DNA of 9,134 bases from assembly GCA_003133285.1 (NCBI GenBank), contig PKWR01000189.1, positions 1,921 through 11,054 on the forward strand, in the 5' to 3' direction. A program made the position numbers and the translations under genes. Source of the stretch: Coriobacteriia bacterium (GTDB lineage Bacteria; Actinomycetota; Coriobacteriia; Anaerosomatales; PALSA-660). The notes under the pieces are model-generated. The model was given only the letters and a program-made list of their open reading frames with translations. It was not told the origin of the DNA and searched no databases. Positions 1-7,492 of the stretch are shown piece by piece (the stretch's first letter is position 1; every line of letters begins with the position of its first letter).

Positions 1-782
1 CGGCGTTGTACGTGGTGGTGTTGGCGGTGTTCGCCTTCCACTTCTTCATGTCGATCCCCATGGGCAGGTTCCGCAAGAAGTGGATCGAAGGCAAATGGCC
101 CGAGCACGACGAGCCGCATCCTCCGGCGCTGCCGAAGTACATCCACTTCCAGCACCTCGTGATGATGTTCGTCCTGGGCTTCACCGGTCTGGCGATCCGG
201 TTCCCGTTCATCCAGAACGGCCGAACGACGCTGCGCTACGTCCACTACGTGGCGATGGTCATCGTCATCGCCACGTTCATCTGGCGCCTGTGGTACGCCT
301 TCGCGAGCAAGCGTCGCGACTGGCGCGCCTTCGCCATCACCAAGCGGGACGTGAAGTCCCTGCTGGGCGTTGCCGCGTACTACTCGTTCTTCAGCAACAG
401 CAAGCCGCACACGGACAAGTACAACGTCATGCAGAAGGGCACCTATCTGGTCTTCGCGATGTTGATGGCCGTGCAGGCACTCTGCGGCCTGGCGCTGCTC
501 GAGTTCTGGAAGATCCCGTTCCTCGGCATCACGCCGAGCAGCCTTCTGCTGGGCTGGTGGCTCGCGCCCATGGTCGGCGGCGTCGCCATGGCTGTCGCCT
601 GGATGCGCACGCTGCACTACTCGATCACGTGGATCTTCATCATCGTGGTGACCGTCCACATGTATCTCTCCGCCACTGAGGACATCCCTGTGACCCTGGA
701 CTTCTTCGGCTTCGGATCGCACGACGAGGCTGAGGGCGACCACGGTCACGAGACGGTCCCCGTTCCGGCGGAAGAGGGGTAG
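1..782 (+). CDS. b-type cytochrome membrane subunit (FdnI/HydC-like), 5' partial
   Basis: The reading frame is open to the left edge, so the gene very probably starts upstream; a TTG at 6 and an ATG at 48 are in frame, but no ribosome binding site can be seen. Numbering from the TTG codon at 6, hydrophobic segments lie near residues 2-19, 46-67, 78-99, 145-166, 180-200 and 205-222. Candidate heme b ligands are H47 or H50, H80, H204 and H218. The last two, within RTLHYSITWIF...VHMY, show the H-x13-H spacing typical of diheme b cytochromes in formate dehydrogenase gamma and Ni,Fe-hydrogenase HydC subunits. Such subunits exchange electrons between the quinone pool and a partner on the outer face. 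The C-terminus is an acidic, His-containing tail. Three multiheme cytochromes follow at once, an arrangement like Cbc-type quinol:cytochrome complexes, so this is likely the quinone-reactive member. The family is fairly sure; the partner and electron direction are inference. Confidence 0.8.
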   Translation, partial: ALYVVVLAVFAFHFFMSIPMGRFRKKWIEGKWPEHDEPHPPALPKYIHFQHLVMMFVLGFTGLAIRFPFIQNGRTTLRYVHYVAMVIVIATFIWRLWYAFASKRRDWRAFAITKRDVKSLLGVAAYYSFFSNSKPHTDKYNVMQKGTYLVFAMLMAVQALCGLALLEFWKIPFLGITPSSLLLGWWLAPMVGGVAMAVAWMRTLHYSITWIFIIVVTVHMYLSATEDIPVTLDFFGFGSHDEAEGDHGHETVPVPAEEG

Positions 783-788
783 AGCGCC

Positions 789-1751
789 ATGTCGCCGGCC
801 AGGATCGAACGCAGAGTACTCGTGGCGGGGATCCTGCTCGTCGTCACCATCATCGCCGCCGCCCTGACGACCGCCGTCGCCGGGGCCCAGGTCAAGCCGG
901 TCGTGACCGCTTCGACGATCTCGACTGTGACCGCGTCCGTCACGACGATCACCCCGGCGGTCGTCGCCACGCAGGTGGCGGGAGGCACGGGCGGCTACGC
1001 CATGGACTTCACCCTGCCGACCTTCGGGAAGTCGGGCTGCCTCGTGTGCCACGGCGACCCCAACCTGGTCGTTGCGCAGGGCGACGCGACCCACTCGTTC
1101 TGGGTCGACGAAGCCGCGTACAACCACTCGGCCCACGCGACCGTGGTCTGCACGGGCTGTCACACCGACTACGGCTACAAGGCGCCCCACGGCCAGGCCG
1201 GTGAGGACTGGCGTGCCGTCGCGAAGCAGTCGTGCAAGAACTGCCACCCGAACGAGTTCCGCGACTGGAGCCTCGGTGCGCACGCCCCGGTACCCACGGC
1301 CGACAGGAAGCCGGACCCGAAGGCGGCAAACAAGCCCCTATGCGGCGACTGCCACGGCGGGCACAACATGGTCGTGCTCAAGAACAACCCTGCCGGCCAG
1401 GCGGAGGTCCACGCTCAGGCGCAGCAGATGTGCGGCCGCGAGGGCTGCCATGCCGACTACTGGGCGAACTACAACGACTACTACCACGGCGCGGCGTACA
1501 AGACCGGCGCCGCGGACGCTCCGACGTGTTGGACGTGCCACGGCACGCACACCGTACTGAAGAGCTCCGACCGCTTCTCGCCCACGAACGCCGCGAATCT
1601 CGGCGCGGCCAACTCCTGCGGCACCCCCGGGTGTCACGCGGAGTCCGGCTCCAGCCTTGCCGCGTATGCGCCTATGATCCACGGGCGCGCCACGATCGCA
1701 GCCAAGAATCCCGTCGTGCGATTCCTTGATCTCGTGCTCGGGCGCAAGTAG
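789..1751 (+). CDS. Exported/membrane-anchored multiheme cytochrome c, about 7 hemes
   Basis: The 320-residue product begins with a basic N-terminus and a hydrophobic segment at about 10-31 ending AVAGAQ, either a signal peptide or an uncleaved anchor. A Thr/Val/Ala-rich linker (about 35-65) leads into the heme region. Five standard CxxCH sites are at residues 84, 121, 149, 185 and 247. Two CX4CH sites are at C215-H221 (CGREGCH) and C277-H283 (CGTPGCH), a spacing known from cytochrome c3-type proteins. That gives seven probable hemes. The ATG lies 6 nt after the preceding stop, with a GA-rich stretch ending in GAGGGG just upstream. Residues about 183-310 match the C-terminus of the next cytochrome, including NDYYHGAAYK and CWTCHG, so the two are paralogues over that block. 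Its place beside the b cytochrome suggests it is the first periplasm-side electron acceptor; this is inference. Confidence 0.88.
   Translation: MSPARIERRVLVAGILLVVTIIAAALTTAVAGAQVKPVVTASTISTVTASVTTITPAVVATQVAGGTGGYAMDFTLPTFGKSGCLVCHGDPNLVVAQGDATHSFWVDEAAYNHSAHATVVCTGCHTDYGYKAPHGQAGEDWRAVAKQSCKNCHPNEFRDWSLGAHAPVPTADRKPDPKAANKPLCGDCHGGHNMVVLKNNPAGQAEVHAQAQQMCGREGCHADYWANYNDYYHGAAYKTGAADAPTCWTCHGTHTVLKSSDRFSPTNAANLGAANSCGTPGCHAESGSSLAAYAPMIHGRATIAAKNPVVRFLDLVLGRK
1469..1492 (+). repeat. 24-nt exact direct repeat, copy 1 (paralogous cytochrome block)
   Basis: These bases are identical to 2769-2792 in the next gene and encode the YNDYYHGA stretch of the shared C-terminal heme block. The flanking codons differ at wobble positions, so this is a conserved patch within paralogous coding sequence, not a separate mobile or regulatory repeat. 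Confidence 0.8.
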
Positions 1752-1784
1752 CACCGTGCGCGTACGAGGATCCGCCGAATCGTC

Positions 1785-1792
1785 GGAAGGGA
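1785..1792 (+). promoter_or_regulatory. Ribosome binding site fixing the start of the 13-heme cytochrome
   Basis: GGAAGGGA lies 5 nt upstream of the ATG at 1798. It favours this start over upstream in-frame codons that overlap the preceding gene, and the protein from 1798 begins directly with a good signal peptide. Confidence 0.75.
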
Positions 1793-1797
1793 CCTAC

Positions 1798-3051
1798 ATG
1801 ACCGCTCCGCTTGGGAGTCGATCCCGCGGGCTGGACCGTCTTGTTGTCGCCACGTTCGTGTTCTGCGTGTTCTGGGCCCTCGCGGTCGTACCCGCATCGG
1901 CCGCCGATACCACGTCGACCGCGATCCAGCAGCTGCAGCGCGGCCCGCTCCTGTCGTTCACGTGTACCGACTGTCACGCCACGATCTCGGACACGCTCGT
2001 CCCCAACCACATCTTCAGCCACGGCGCACACATGACCTACGACTGTGTCGCGTGCCACAGCCGCTTCCCGCACAACCCGACCGGCACCGACCGGCCGAAG
2101 ATGGCGTCGTGCTTCTCGTGCCACGGCCTGCGCCACGGGCCGCAGGGCATCATCGCCGCCGCGGACTGCACCAAGTGCCACGTGCTGCCGCGCGCGAAGC
2201 TGATCCCCGTCGACCACGTCGCGGGCTACGCCGGAAAGGCGCACGTCGTCCCCGGGCAGACCCAGCTGCGGACGAACTGCATGCTGTGCCACACCAAGGG
2301 CCAGTGCGATGCGTGCCACGTCGCCAAGAACGTGTCGTGGGTCACGACCGAGACGTTCACGTACGATCCGGGCACCTCGTGTCTGGCGTGCCACAAGCAG
2401 GACCTGCCTCGCCTGGCCGCGCCGGTCACGGCGAGCACGCTCGACAGCTCCGCGCACCGCACGATGGGCTGCACCCAGTGCCACCCGGACTTCAAGCACA
2501 GCGACGGCGGGAACGTCACCAGGCTCTGGACCGCCAACGCGGGCTTCGCATGCGCCGGGTGCCACGCCAAGGAGAGCGACCAGTGGACCGCGTCGATCCA
2601 CGGATCGATCACGAGCACGTCGGGCGTCCCGGCCGCGACCTGCAACGGATGCCACGGCGGTCACGATATCGAGCGCCTGAAGACGCAGGCTGCGAAGGAC
2701 CGGCTGCGCCTGGCGGGTCAGCAGATGTGCGTCGGCACCTGCCACGCGCACGACAACGCCTACGCGACCTACAACGACTACTACCACGGCGCCGCCTACA
2801 AGCTCGGGGCGCTCGATGCACCGGCGTGCTGGACCTGCCACGGCGCGCACAACACGCTCGCGCTCAAGGACCCCAAGTCGATGACGAGTCCCGAGGTGCT
2901 CCCGCGCACGTGCGCGACCGCGGGCTGTCACGAGGGTGCCAGCGAGCAGTTCGTCGAGGACAACCGCACGCTGATCCACGGGCGCGCGAAGATGAACCTC
3001 GCCAACCCGATCGCGCAGATCCGCGCAAGCGTGTTCCCCTCTTGGAAATGA
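1798..3051 (+). CDS. Secreted multiheme cytochrome c, about 13 hemes
   Basis: The 417-residue product has a signal peptide (basic start, hydrophobic about 14-31, likely cleavage after ASA at residue 35). Eleven CxxCH sites are at residues 56, 83, 105, 124, 161, 170, 195, 225, 252, 282 and 344. A CX4CH is at C372-H378. An atypical CX3CH, CVGTCH, is at C311-H316. If all are used, the protein carries 13 hemes. Residues 56-174 form a six-heme block with landmarks HIFSHGAHM, CFSCHGLRHG and a close CxxCH-x4-CxxCH pair; the same block occurs twice in the next cytochrome. The C-terminal part (about 280-410) matches the preceding cytochrome. The gene therefore looks like a fusion of two modules, each shared with one neighbour. 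It lies 46 nt after the previous stop. The likely role is periplasmic or cell-surface electron transfer; the redox partner is not visible. Confidence 0.9.
   Translation: MTAPLGSRSRGLDRLVVATFVFCVFWALAVVPASAADTTSTAIQQLQRGPLLSFTCTDCHATISDTLVPNHIFSHGAHMTYDCVACHSRFPHNPTGTDRPKMASCFSCHGLRHGPQGIIAAADCTKCHVLPRAKLIPVDHVAGYAGKAHVVPGQTQLRTNCMLCHTKGQCDACHVAKNVSWVTTETFTYDPGTSCLACHKQDLPRLAAPVTASTLDSSAHRTMGCTQCHPDFKHSDGGNVTRLWTANAGFACAGCHAKESDQWTASIHGSITSTSGVPAATCNGCHGGHDIERLKTQAAKDRLRLAGQQMCVGTCHAHDNAYATYNDYYHGAAYKLGALDAPACWTCHGAHNTLALKDPKSMTSPEVLPRTCATAGCHEGASEQFVEDNRTLIHGRAKMNLANPIAQIRASVFPSWK
2769..2792 (+). repeat. 24-nt exact direct repeat, copy 2
   Basis: This is the second copy of the bases at 1469-1492, within the homologous C-terminal heme block of the 13-heme cytochrome. 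Confidence 0.8.
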
Positions 3052-3056
3052 TCGGT

Positions 3057-3063
3057 AGAAGGG
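3057..3063 (+). promoter_or_regulatory. Ribosome binding site for a GTG start
   Basis: AGAAGGG lies 7 nt upstream of GTG at 3071. There is no better ATG nearby, and the frame from this GTG opens directly with a signal peptide, so GTG is the probable initiation codon. Confidence 0.7.
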
Positions 3064-3070
3064 CTACTGC

Positions 3071-4654
3071 GTGACGCGTTCGGCCCGCATATTCCTGGTT
3101 CTGGTCGCCGTGTTGATGGCGGGCGTGATCGCAGCGCCCGCCATCGGCGCGACGACGCCCATGCCCGCGATCGATCTCAACGCGCCGGTCATGTCGGGCA
3201 CGCAGTGCATGCCGTGTCACGCAACGATCGCAGGGGCGAAGAGCCCGGGGCACATCTTCCAGCACGGCTCCCACATGACGCTCAGCTGCGACGCGTGTCA
3301 CTGGGCGCCGCCGCACACGGGCGGCGTCAGCGTGCTGCCGTCGATGCAGTCGTGCTTCAACTGCCACGGACTCAAGCACGGCACCAAGGAGATCGCACGC
3401 TCGGCGTGCCCGACCTGCCACACGAGGCCCCGCGCAGAGCTGGTCCCCAAGGGCCACACCCCCGGCTACGCGGGCAAGCAGCACGGGATCGACTCGCTCG
3501 CGAGTTCGAACGTGTGCCTCATGTGCCACGACGCGTCGTGGTGCGATGCGTGCCACATCAAGCAGAACGTGGACACGCCGGCGACGCAGCCTGAGTACCG
3601 GCCGCTGATGCCGTCGAAGCCGCGCAAGCCCGCCATCACGGTACGCCCCGACGGGCTGGTCACGATCGGCCAGTGCGTCTCGTGCCACCCGGACCTGGAC
3701 GCCTACGTGCCGGGGCGCGTGATCTTCGCGCACGCCACACACCTCCAGAAGGCGTTCAAGTGCGTCGACTGCCACCGCTCCTTCCCGCATGGGCCCGAGA
3801 CGGTCGAGCGTCCGTCGATGCCGACCTGCTACACCTGTCACGGCCTCACCCACGCGCGACTCGGGCTGGTCGCGACTGACAAGTGCGCCTCCTGCCACCC
3901 CAAGGACTTCGTCCTGCGCCCGGTCGACCACACGGTCGACTTCGTGAAGAAGACGCACAAGGTAGCCGCGAACACGTCGCCCGAGCAGTGCGCGATGTGC
4001 CACGCGTCGGACTTCTGCACCGCCTGCCACCAGGGCGAGCCCAAGACCGTCGGCGGGTCGAAGCGGCCGCAAGTCATTCCCGCCGACCACCGGCTGCAGC
4101 CGTTCAAGGTGCAGCACGGCAAGGACTTCCTCGCCCAGAAGGGCGCGTGCGGCTCGTGTCATGACTCTGCTTCGTGCGAGAAGTGTCACTCGACCCCGAT
4201 GCCGCATCCCGCCGACTGGACCTCGTCGCATCCGCTGGCGAAGGATCTGAACGCCCAGGACTGCAAGGTCTGCCACACGAACCGGCAGACGTGCGAGGAG
4301 TGTCACCACCGCGGGCTCCGGGGCGCTGAGCTCGTTCTGAAGAACTGCGTCGTGTGCCATCCGACGATGGCCACGACCCCGGCGACCTCGATCAAGCCGT
4401 CCTCCATCGCGGACCACGCCGTCCATTTCGTGGTCGCGAAGAAACGCGGGAAGCCGTACCGGTGCGAGCAGTGCCACGTCGGATTCGGGTTCACCGCGGT
4501 CCAAGCCGTCGGAACGGCGCCGGCACTGAACCAAGGGCATGATCTTCGCTCGTGCTACGAATGCCACGGGGCGCTCGACTACCGCAACGTGATGATCGCG
4601 CCCTATCCCGGCAACGAGCTGTGTCGACGTTGCCACAGCGATCTGAACCTCTAG
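3071..4654 (+). CDS. Secreted multiheme cytochrome c with 20 CxxCH sites
   Basis: The 527-residue product starts at a GTG and has a signal peptide (hydrophobic about 7-24, likely cleavage near AIGA at 27). Twenty regular CxxCH motifs begin at residues 46, 73, 95, 113, 149, 158, 202, 231, 253, 272, 307, 316, 360, 369, 398, 408, 426, 465, 495 and 518. I see no Cys outside these motifs. Residues 46-162 and 202-320 are two copies of a six-heme block, each ending in a tight CxxCH-x4-CxxCH pair and containing CHGL-x-H; the preceding cytochrome holds a third copy. The C-terminal third (about 345-525) adds eight hemes, with further tight pairs at 360/369 and 398/408. About one heme per 26 residues suggests an extended heme wire over the cell wall or periplasm. 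The gene starts 19 nt after the previous stop. The class is certain; the exact role and partner are inferred. Confidence 0.92.
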   Translation: MTRSARIFLVLVAVLMAGVIAAPAIGATTPMPAIDLNAPVMSGTQCMPCHATIAGAKSPGHIFQHGSHMTLSCDACHWAPPHTGGVSVLPSMQSCFNCHGLKHGTKEIARSACPTCHTRPRAELVPKGHTPGYAGKQHGIDSLASSNVCLMCHDASWCDACHIKQNVDTPATQPEYRPLMPSKPRKPAITVRPDGLVTIGQCVSCHPDLDAYVPGRVIFAHATHLQKAFKCVDCHRSFPHGPETVERPSMPTCYTCHGLTHARLGLVATDKCASCHPKDFVLRPVDHTVDFVKKTHKVAANTSPEQCAMCHASDFCTACHQGEPKTVGGSKRPQVIPADHRLQPFKVQHGKDFLAQKGACGSCHDSASCEKCHSTPMPHPADWTSSHPLAKDLNAQDCKVCHTNRQTCEECHHRGLRGAELVLKNCVVCHPTMATTPATSIKPSSIADHAVHFVVAKKRGKPYRCEQCHVGFGFTAVQAVGTAPALNQGHDLRSCYECHGALDYRNVMIAPYPGNELCRRCHSDLNL

Positions 4655-4712
4655 GGACCGGACCTGCACGTCCGCCGGACGTATCGGCCCGGCTCCACCG
4701 AAGGCGAGATGC

Positions 4713-5810
4713 ATGGAAGACAGCACTTCGAACGATTCGGTCATCGACACCGTACAGGACGCCGCGGCAGACCCCGCAGCGCCCCCGTCTCCGTTCGGAC
4801 AGCACGGCACGCCTGCCGACCGCTGGATCAAGGTCGTCACCTGGGCCCTCGCCGTCTGCGTGGTCGGCGTCGGCGCGTACCTCGGCTGGAGCGTGTACAG
4901 CGACACGAAGTTGCGCGAGACGCAATCTCCCGGGGCGCGCGCCGTCGCGAACCTCGAGGCGATCGTCACCAAGAGCCCGAACGTCGCCATGGCGCGCGTG
5001 CGCCTGGCCGAGGCGCTCATGGCCAACGACCAACAGTCGGAGGCCATCACGCAGCTCGAGGCCGCGCTGCAACTCGAGAAGGACAACATCGCCGCGCTGA
5101 CGGACCTCGGGCTGGTCGCGATGCAGCGCAGCGAGTGGAAGAGCGCGGAAGCGTACTGGACGAAGCTCGTGCCCCTCCTCAGCGGCGAGGACATGTCGGC
5201 CCAGGACCAGCGGCTCGCCGACGTCTACTACTACCTTGGGACCACCTTCGTCGAGGAGAAGCGCTACGAAGAGGCGGTCGCGAACCTGAAACAGTCCATC
5301 CAGATCAAGCGCGACTCGTCTCCCGTGCACTACATGCTGTCGGTGGCCTACCAGCGTCTCGGACTGCCCGACATGCAGCAGCAGGAGCTCACCATCGTCC
5401 TGGCGTTCGACCCCCAGGAGGCCCAGGCCAACTACGACATGGGACTGCTGCTCCTGAAGCAAGGGGACGTGGCCGGCGCAGCGGAGCTCTTCCGGATCGC
5501 CGCGGACCGCGCTCCCGATGGAGTCACCGAGCCGCAGAAGCAGCTCGACCTGCTCGGCAGTGCGGCGACGCGCCTCGCGCAGGCCGTCGAGCTGCAGAAG
5601 TCGGATCCGAAGCGCGCGTTGATCGACGCACGGATCGCGGCGGCGCTCGAGCCCTCGAATGCCTCCGCGGTGCGTCTCGTCGCTCAACTGTGGGAGACCA
5701 ACAAGGACCCCAAGCGCGCGCAGAACGCCTGGGAGCGGCTCCTCGAGCTGGTCCCGGGCGATGCCCAAGCCACCGATGCGATCAAGAGGTTGACCTCGAA
5801 TGCCAAGTGA
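4713..5810 (+). CDS. Membrane-anchored TPR repeat protein
   Basis: The 365-residue product has a polar N-terminus of about 38 residues, one TM segment at about 39-61 (WIKVVTWALAV...), then only helical repeats. TPR-like pairs can be seen at about 91-124, 125-158, 168-201, 203-236, 237-268, 284-315 and 317-350, with typical small/aromatic spacing such as ADVYYYLGTTFVEEKRYEEAVANLKQ split over 169-193. AAGGCGAG lies just upstream of the ATG. The layout (one TM, then TPRs outside) is compatible with scaffolding or with NrfG/CcmI-like chaperoning of apocytochromes, which would fit three heme-rich neighbours, but no specific signature proves this. It follows the 20-heme gene by 58 nt and overlaps the next gene by 11 nt, pointing to translational coupling. 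The fold is sure; the function is inferred. Confidence 0.85.
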   Translation: MEDSTSNDSVIDTVQDAAADPAAPPSPFGQHGTPADRWIKVVTWALAVCVVGVGAYLGWSVYSDTKLRETQSPGARAVANLEAIVTKSPNVAMARVRLAEALMANDQQSEAITQLEAALQLEKDNIAALTDLGLVAMQRSEWKSAEAYWTKLVPLLSGEDMSAQDQRLADVYYYLGTTFVEEKRYEEAVANLKQSIQIKRDSSPVHYMLSVAYQRLGLPDMQQQELTIVLAFDPQEAQANYDMGLLLLKQGDVAGAAELFRIAADRAPDGVTEPQKQLDLLGSAATRLAQAVELQKSDPKRALIDARIAAALEPSNASAVRLVAQLWETNKDPKRAQNAWERLLELVPGDAQATDAIKRLTSNAK

Positions 5811-7332
5811 CGGTCCCCAGGATCTGAACCCCACGCCCGCTCCCTCCTTCTCGACCGGGGGCGCGATGGCGCGCGCCCGGCGCAGGAGGCTCGCCGTGCT
5901 GATCGCGCTCGCTGTGGTGCTCGCGGCGCTGAGCTATGCCGCGTTCTACTACAGCCAGAACCGTCGCCTTCCGATCCCGGAGGTCGTCGCCGGCACGCAG
6001 ACGACGTTCCAGCCGCCGGAGTCCCTCTTCGCGTTCTCGGGCACCGACGCGCAGGCGATGACGAAGCCCACGGGCATCGGCGTCGTGGCCGACAAGGTCT
6101 TCGTCACCGACTTCTCCTTGCGGACAGTGCGCGCCTACACGCGTGACGGTGGCTACCTGTTCGACTTCGGTCCGATCAAGGACGGCGCCAACACGGCGAT
6201 GAACAGCCCGGTGCACATCGCCGTCTCCAAGGACAACGAGATCTGGGTCACGGACCGCGGGCTCAAGGGCGTCTACATCTTCGACGCCGCAGGCAAGTAC
6301 CTCCGCAAGTTCATCCCGAACGGCGACCCCAAGTTCGCGTGGTCGCCGCTCGCGATCGCATTCGGCCCCGACGGCAACATCTACATCAGCGACGTCGGCA
6401 ACACCGAGAAGCACCGCATCCTGGTCTTCGCTCCCGACGGCCGCCTCATCACGGAGTGGGGCCACACCGAGCAGATCGTGTCGGCGGGCGACTCCCCGGG
6501 TTCCTTCCTGTTCCCGAACGGGATCGCCGTGAGCGGGACGGGAGCCGGCGCGTTGGTGTTCGTGGCCGACGGCAACAACCGGCGTGTCCAGGTGTTCAAG
6601 ACCGACGGCACCTTCGTGCGGATCATCAACACCTCGGGCACCCCCCGGGGCGTGGCGCTCGACGCTCAGGGACACCTCTATGTCGTGGACGCGCTCTCGC
6701 ACCGCGTCGACATCTACGACCAGAAGGGGACCTTGCTGACGACCTTCGGCGAGAACGGAGTCGGCCCGGGCCAGTTCAACTTCCCGAACGACGTCACCGT
6801 CGACAGCGACGGCCGGATCCTCGTCACCGATCGTGACAACAACCAGGTGCAGGTCTGGGGCTACGCCAAGGCGGAGATCCCCGGCGTCACCAAGGTGTCG
6901 GCCGCGTCCTGGTGGCTGCTGCTCCTGCCGCTCGCGCTGCTTCTTCTGCCGGTGCTGTGGCGCCGTCCGCGGTTCGTGGTCACCCCCGACTTCGTCGACG
7001 GCATGATCGTGGCCGAGATGGTGGCCAAGATGGCGCGAGGCCGTCGGCGCTGGGTGATGACCGAGGCTGACGCCGCCGGGTATGCCGGCCGCTCCGCCGA
7101 GGGGGTCGCGCTGGGCGAGCTGCTGCACGGCGAGCCGTACTCGGACACGGACGCGGGCCTGATCAAGGACCGGTTCTCGATCACCGCCTCGCGTGCGGGC
7201 CTGCTTGCGATGGCCAAGCACTACCGCGTGCTGTGCACGGACGACGTGGAACTCGCGCGTTTCGCCGCGGCGCTCGGCATCGATGTGTACGACCGGGCCT
7301 CATGGCTCGCCAAGTTCGCGAAGAAGGGGTAG
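5800..7332 (+). CDS. Two-TM NHL-type beta-propeller protein with cytoplasmic PIN-like tail
   Basis: The 510-residue product has a basic stretch (ARARRRR) then TM1 at about 30-51, six NHL-like blades at about 86-122, 134-171, 181-219, 234-275, 281-316 and 326-354 (recurring I/V-Y/W-V-x-D ... R-V-x-V-F/Y ... D-G patterns), TM2 at about 369-387 followed by RRPR, and a 120-residue tail. By the positive-inside rule the propeller is outside and the tail cytoplasmic. The tail (391-505) has spaced acidic residues (D397, D400, D449, D451, D481, D482) and ends VLCTDDVELARFAAALGIDVYD, which resembles the last strand-helix of PIN-fold proteins; this is a tentative match. The start at 5800 lies inside the end of the TPR gene with AAGAGG upstream; an ATG at 5866 preceded by GGGGGCG is an alternative. 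NHL proteins are frequent next to multiheme cytochromes, where they may act as docking platforms. No enzymatic role can be assigned. Confidence 0.82.
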   Translation: MPSDGPQDLNPTPAPSFSTGGAMARARRRRLAVLIALAVVLAALSYAAFYYSQNRRLPIPEVVAGTQTTFQPPESLFAFSGTDAQAMTKPTGIGVVADKVFVTDFSLRTVRAYTRDGGYLFDFGPIKDGANTAMNSPVHIAVSKDNEIWVTDRGLKGVYIFDAAGKYLRKFIPNGDPKFAWSPLAIAFGPDGNIYISDVGNTEKHRILVFAPDGRLITEWGHTEQIVSAGDSPGSFLFPNGIAVSGTGAGALVFVADGNNRRVQVFKTDGTFVRIINTSGTPRGVALDAQGHLYVVDALSHRVDIYDQKGTLLTTFGENGVGPGQFNFPNDVTVDSDGRILVTDRDNNQVQVWGYAKAEIPGVTKVSAASWWLLLLPLALLLLPVLWRRPRFVVTPDFVDGMIVAEMVAKMARGRRRWVMTEADAAGYAGRSAEGVALGELLHGEPYSDTDAGLIKDRFSITASRAGLLAMAKHYRVLCTDDVELARFAAALGIDVYDRASWLAKFAKKG

Positions 7333-7375
7333 GAACGGCGATCGGCAGGCTGTTTCACGTCCGGCAGTCCGTTGG

Positions 7376-7404
7376 TTGACAACAGGGGGCCGCGCGCATA
7401 GCGT
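7376..7404 (+). promoter_or_regulatory. Sigma-70-like promoter candidate
   Basis: A perfect -35 box TTGACA (7376-7381) is followed by a 17-nt spacer and TAGCGT (7399-7404), which keeps the T, A and final T of the -10 consensus, common in high-GC Gram-positives. Transcription would begin near 7411, about 80 nt before the structured RNA, placing riboswitch and terminator in the leader of the formate dehydrogenase transcript. Confidence 0.6.
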
Positions 7405-7492
7405 GATGACCACGAATCTGCGCGGGCGTTTCCGCGTGGCGTCCGTATCGGGGCCGGCATACCTCGTGCGGATGGTTGAAAAGTAGATACGC

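Noticed and set aside
1726..1797. Upstream start for the 13-heme cytochrome overlapping the previous gene
   Set aside because: It would put a non-signal polar extension before a good signal peptide. The ATG at 1798 has a clear ribosome binding site.
4669..4681. CGTCC-GCC-GGACG hairpin as a terminator after the 20-heme gene
   Set aside because: The stem is only 5 bp with a 3-nt loop and no T-tract, and the next gene follows closely on the same strand.
2864..5194. Very long minus-strand open frame opposite the cytochrome and TPR genes
   Set aside because: It is Arg/Ala/Val-rich with no recognisable domain or ribosome binding site, and it mirrors strong + strand genes. It is a high-GC antisense shadow, as are the long minus-strand frames at 1672-2979, 4491-5834, 5782-7221 and 7355-9031.
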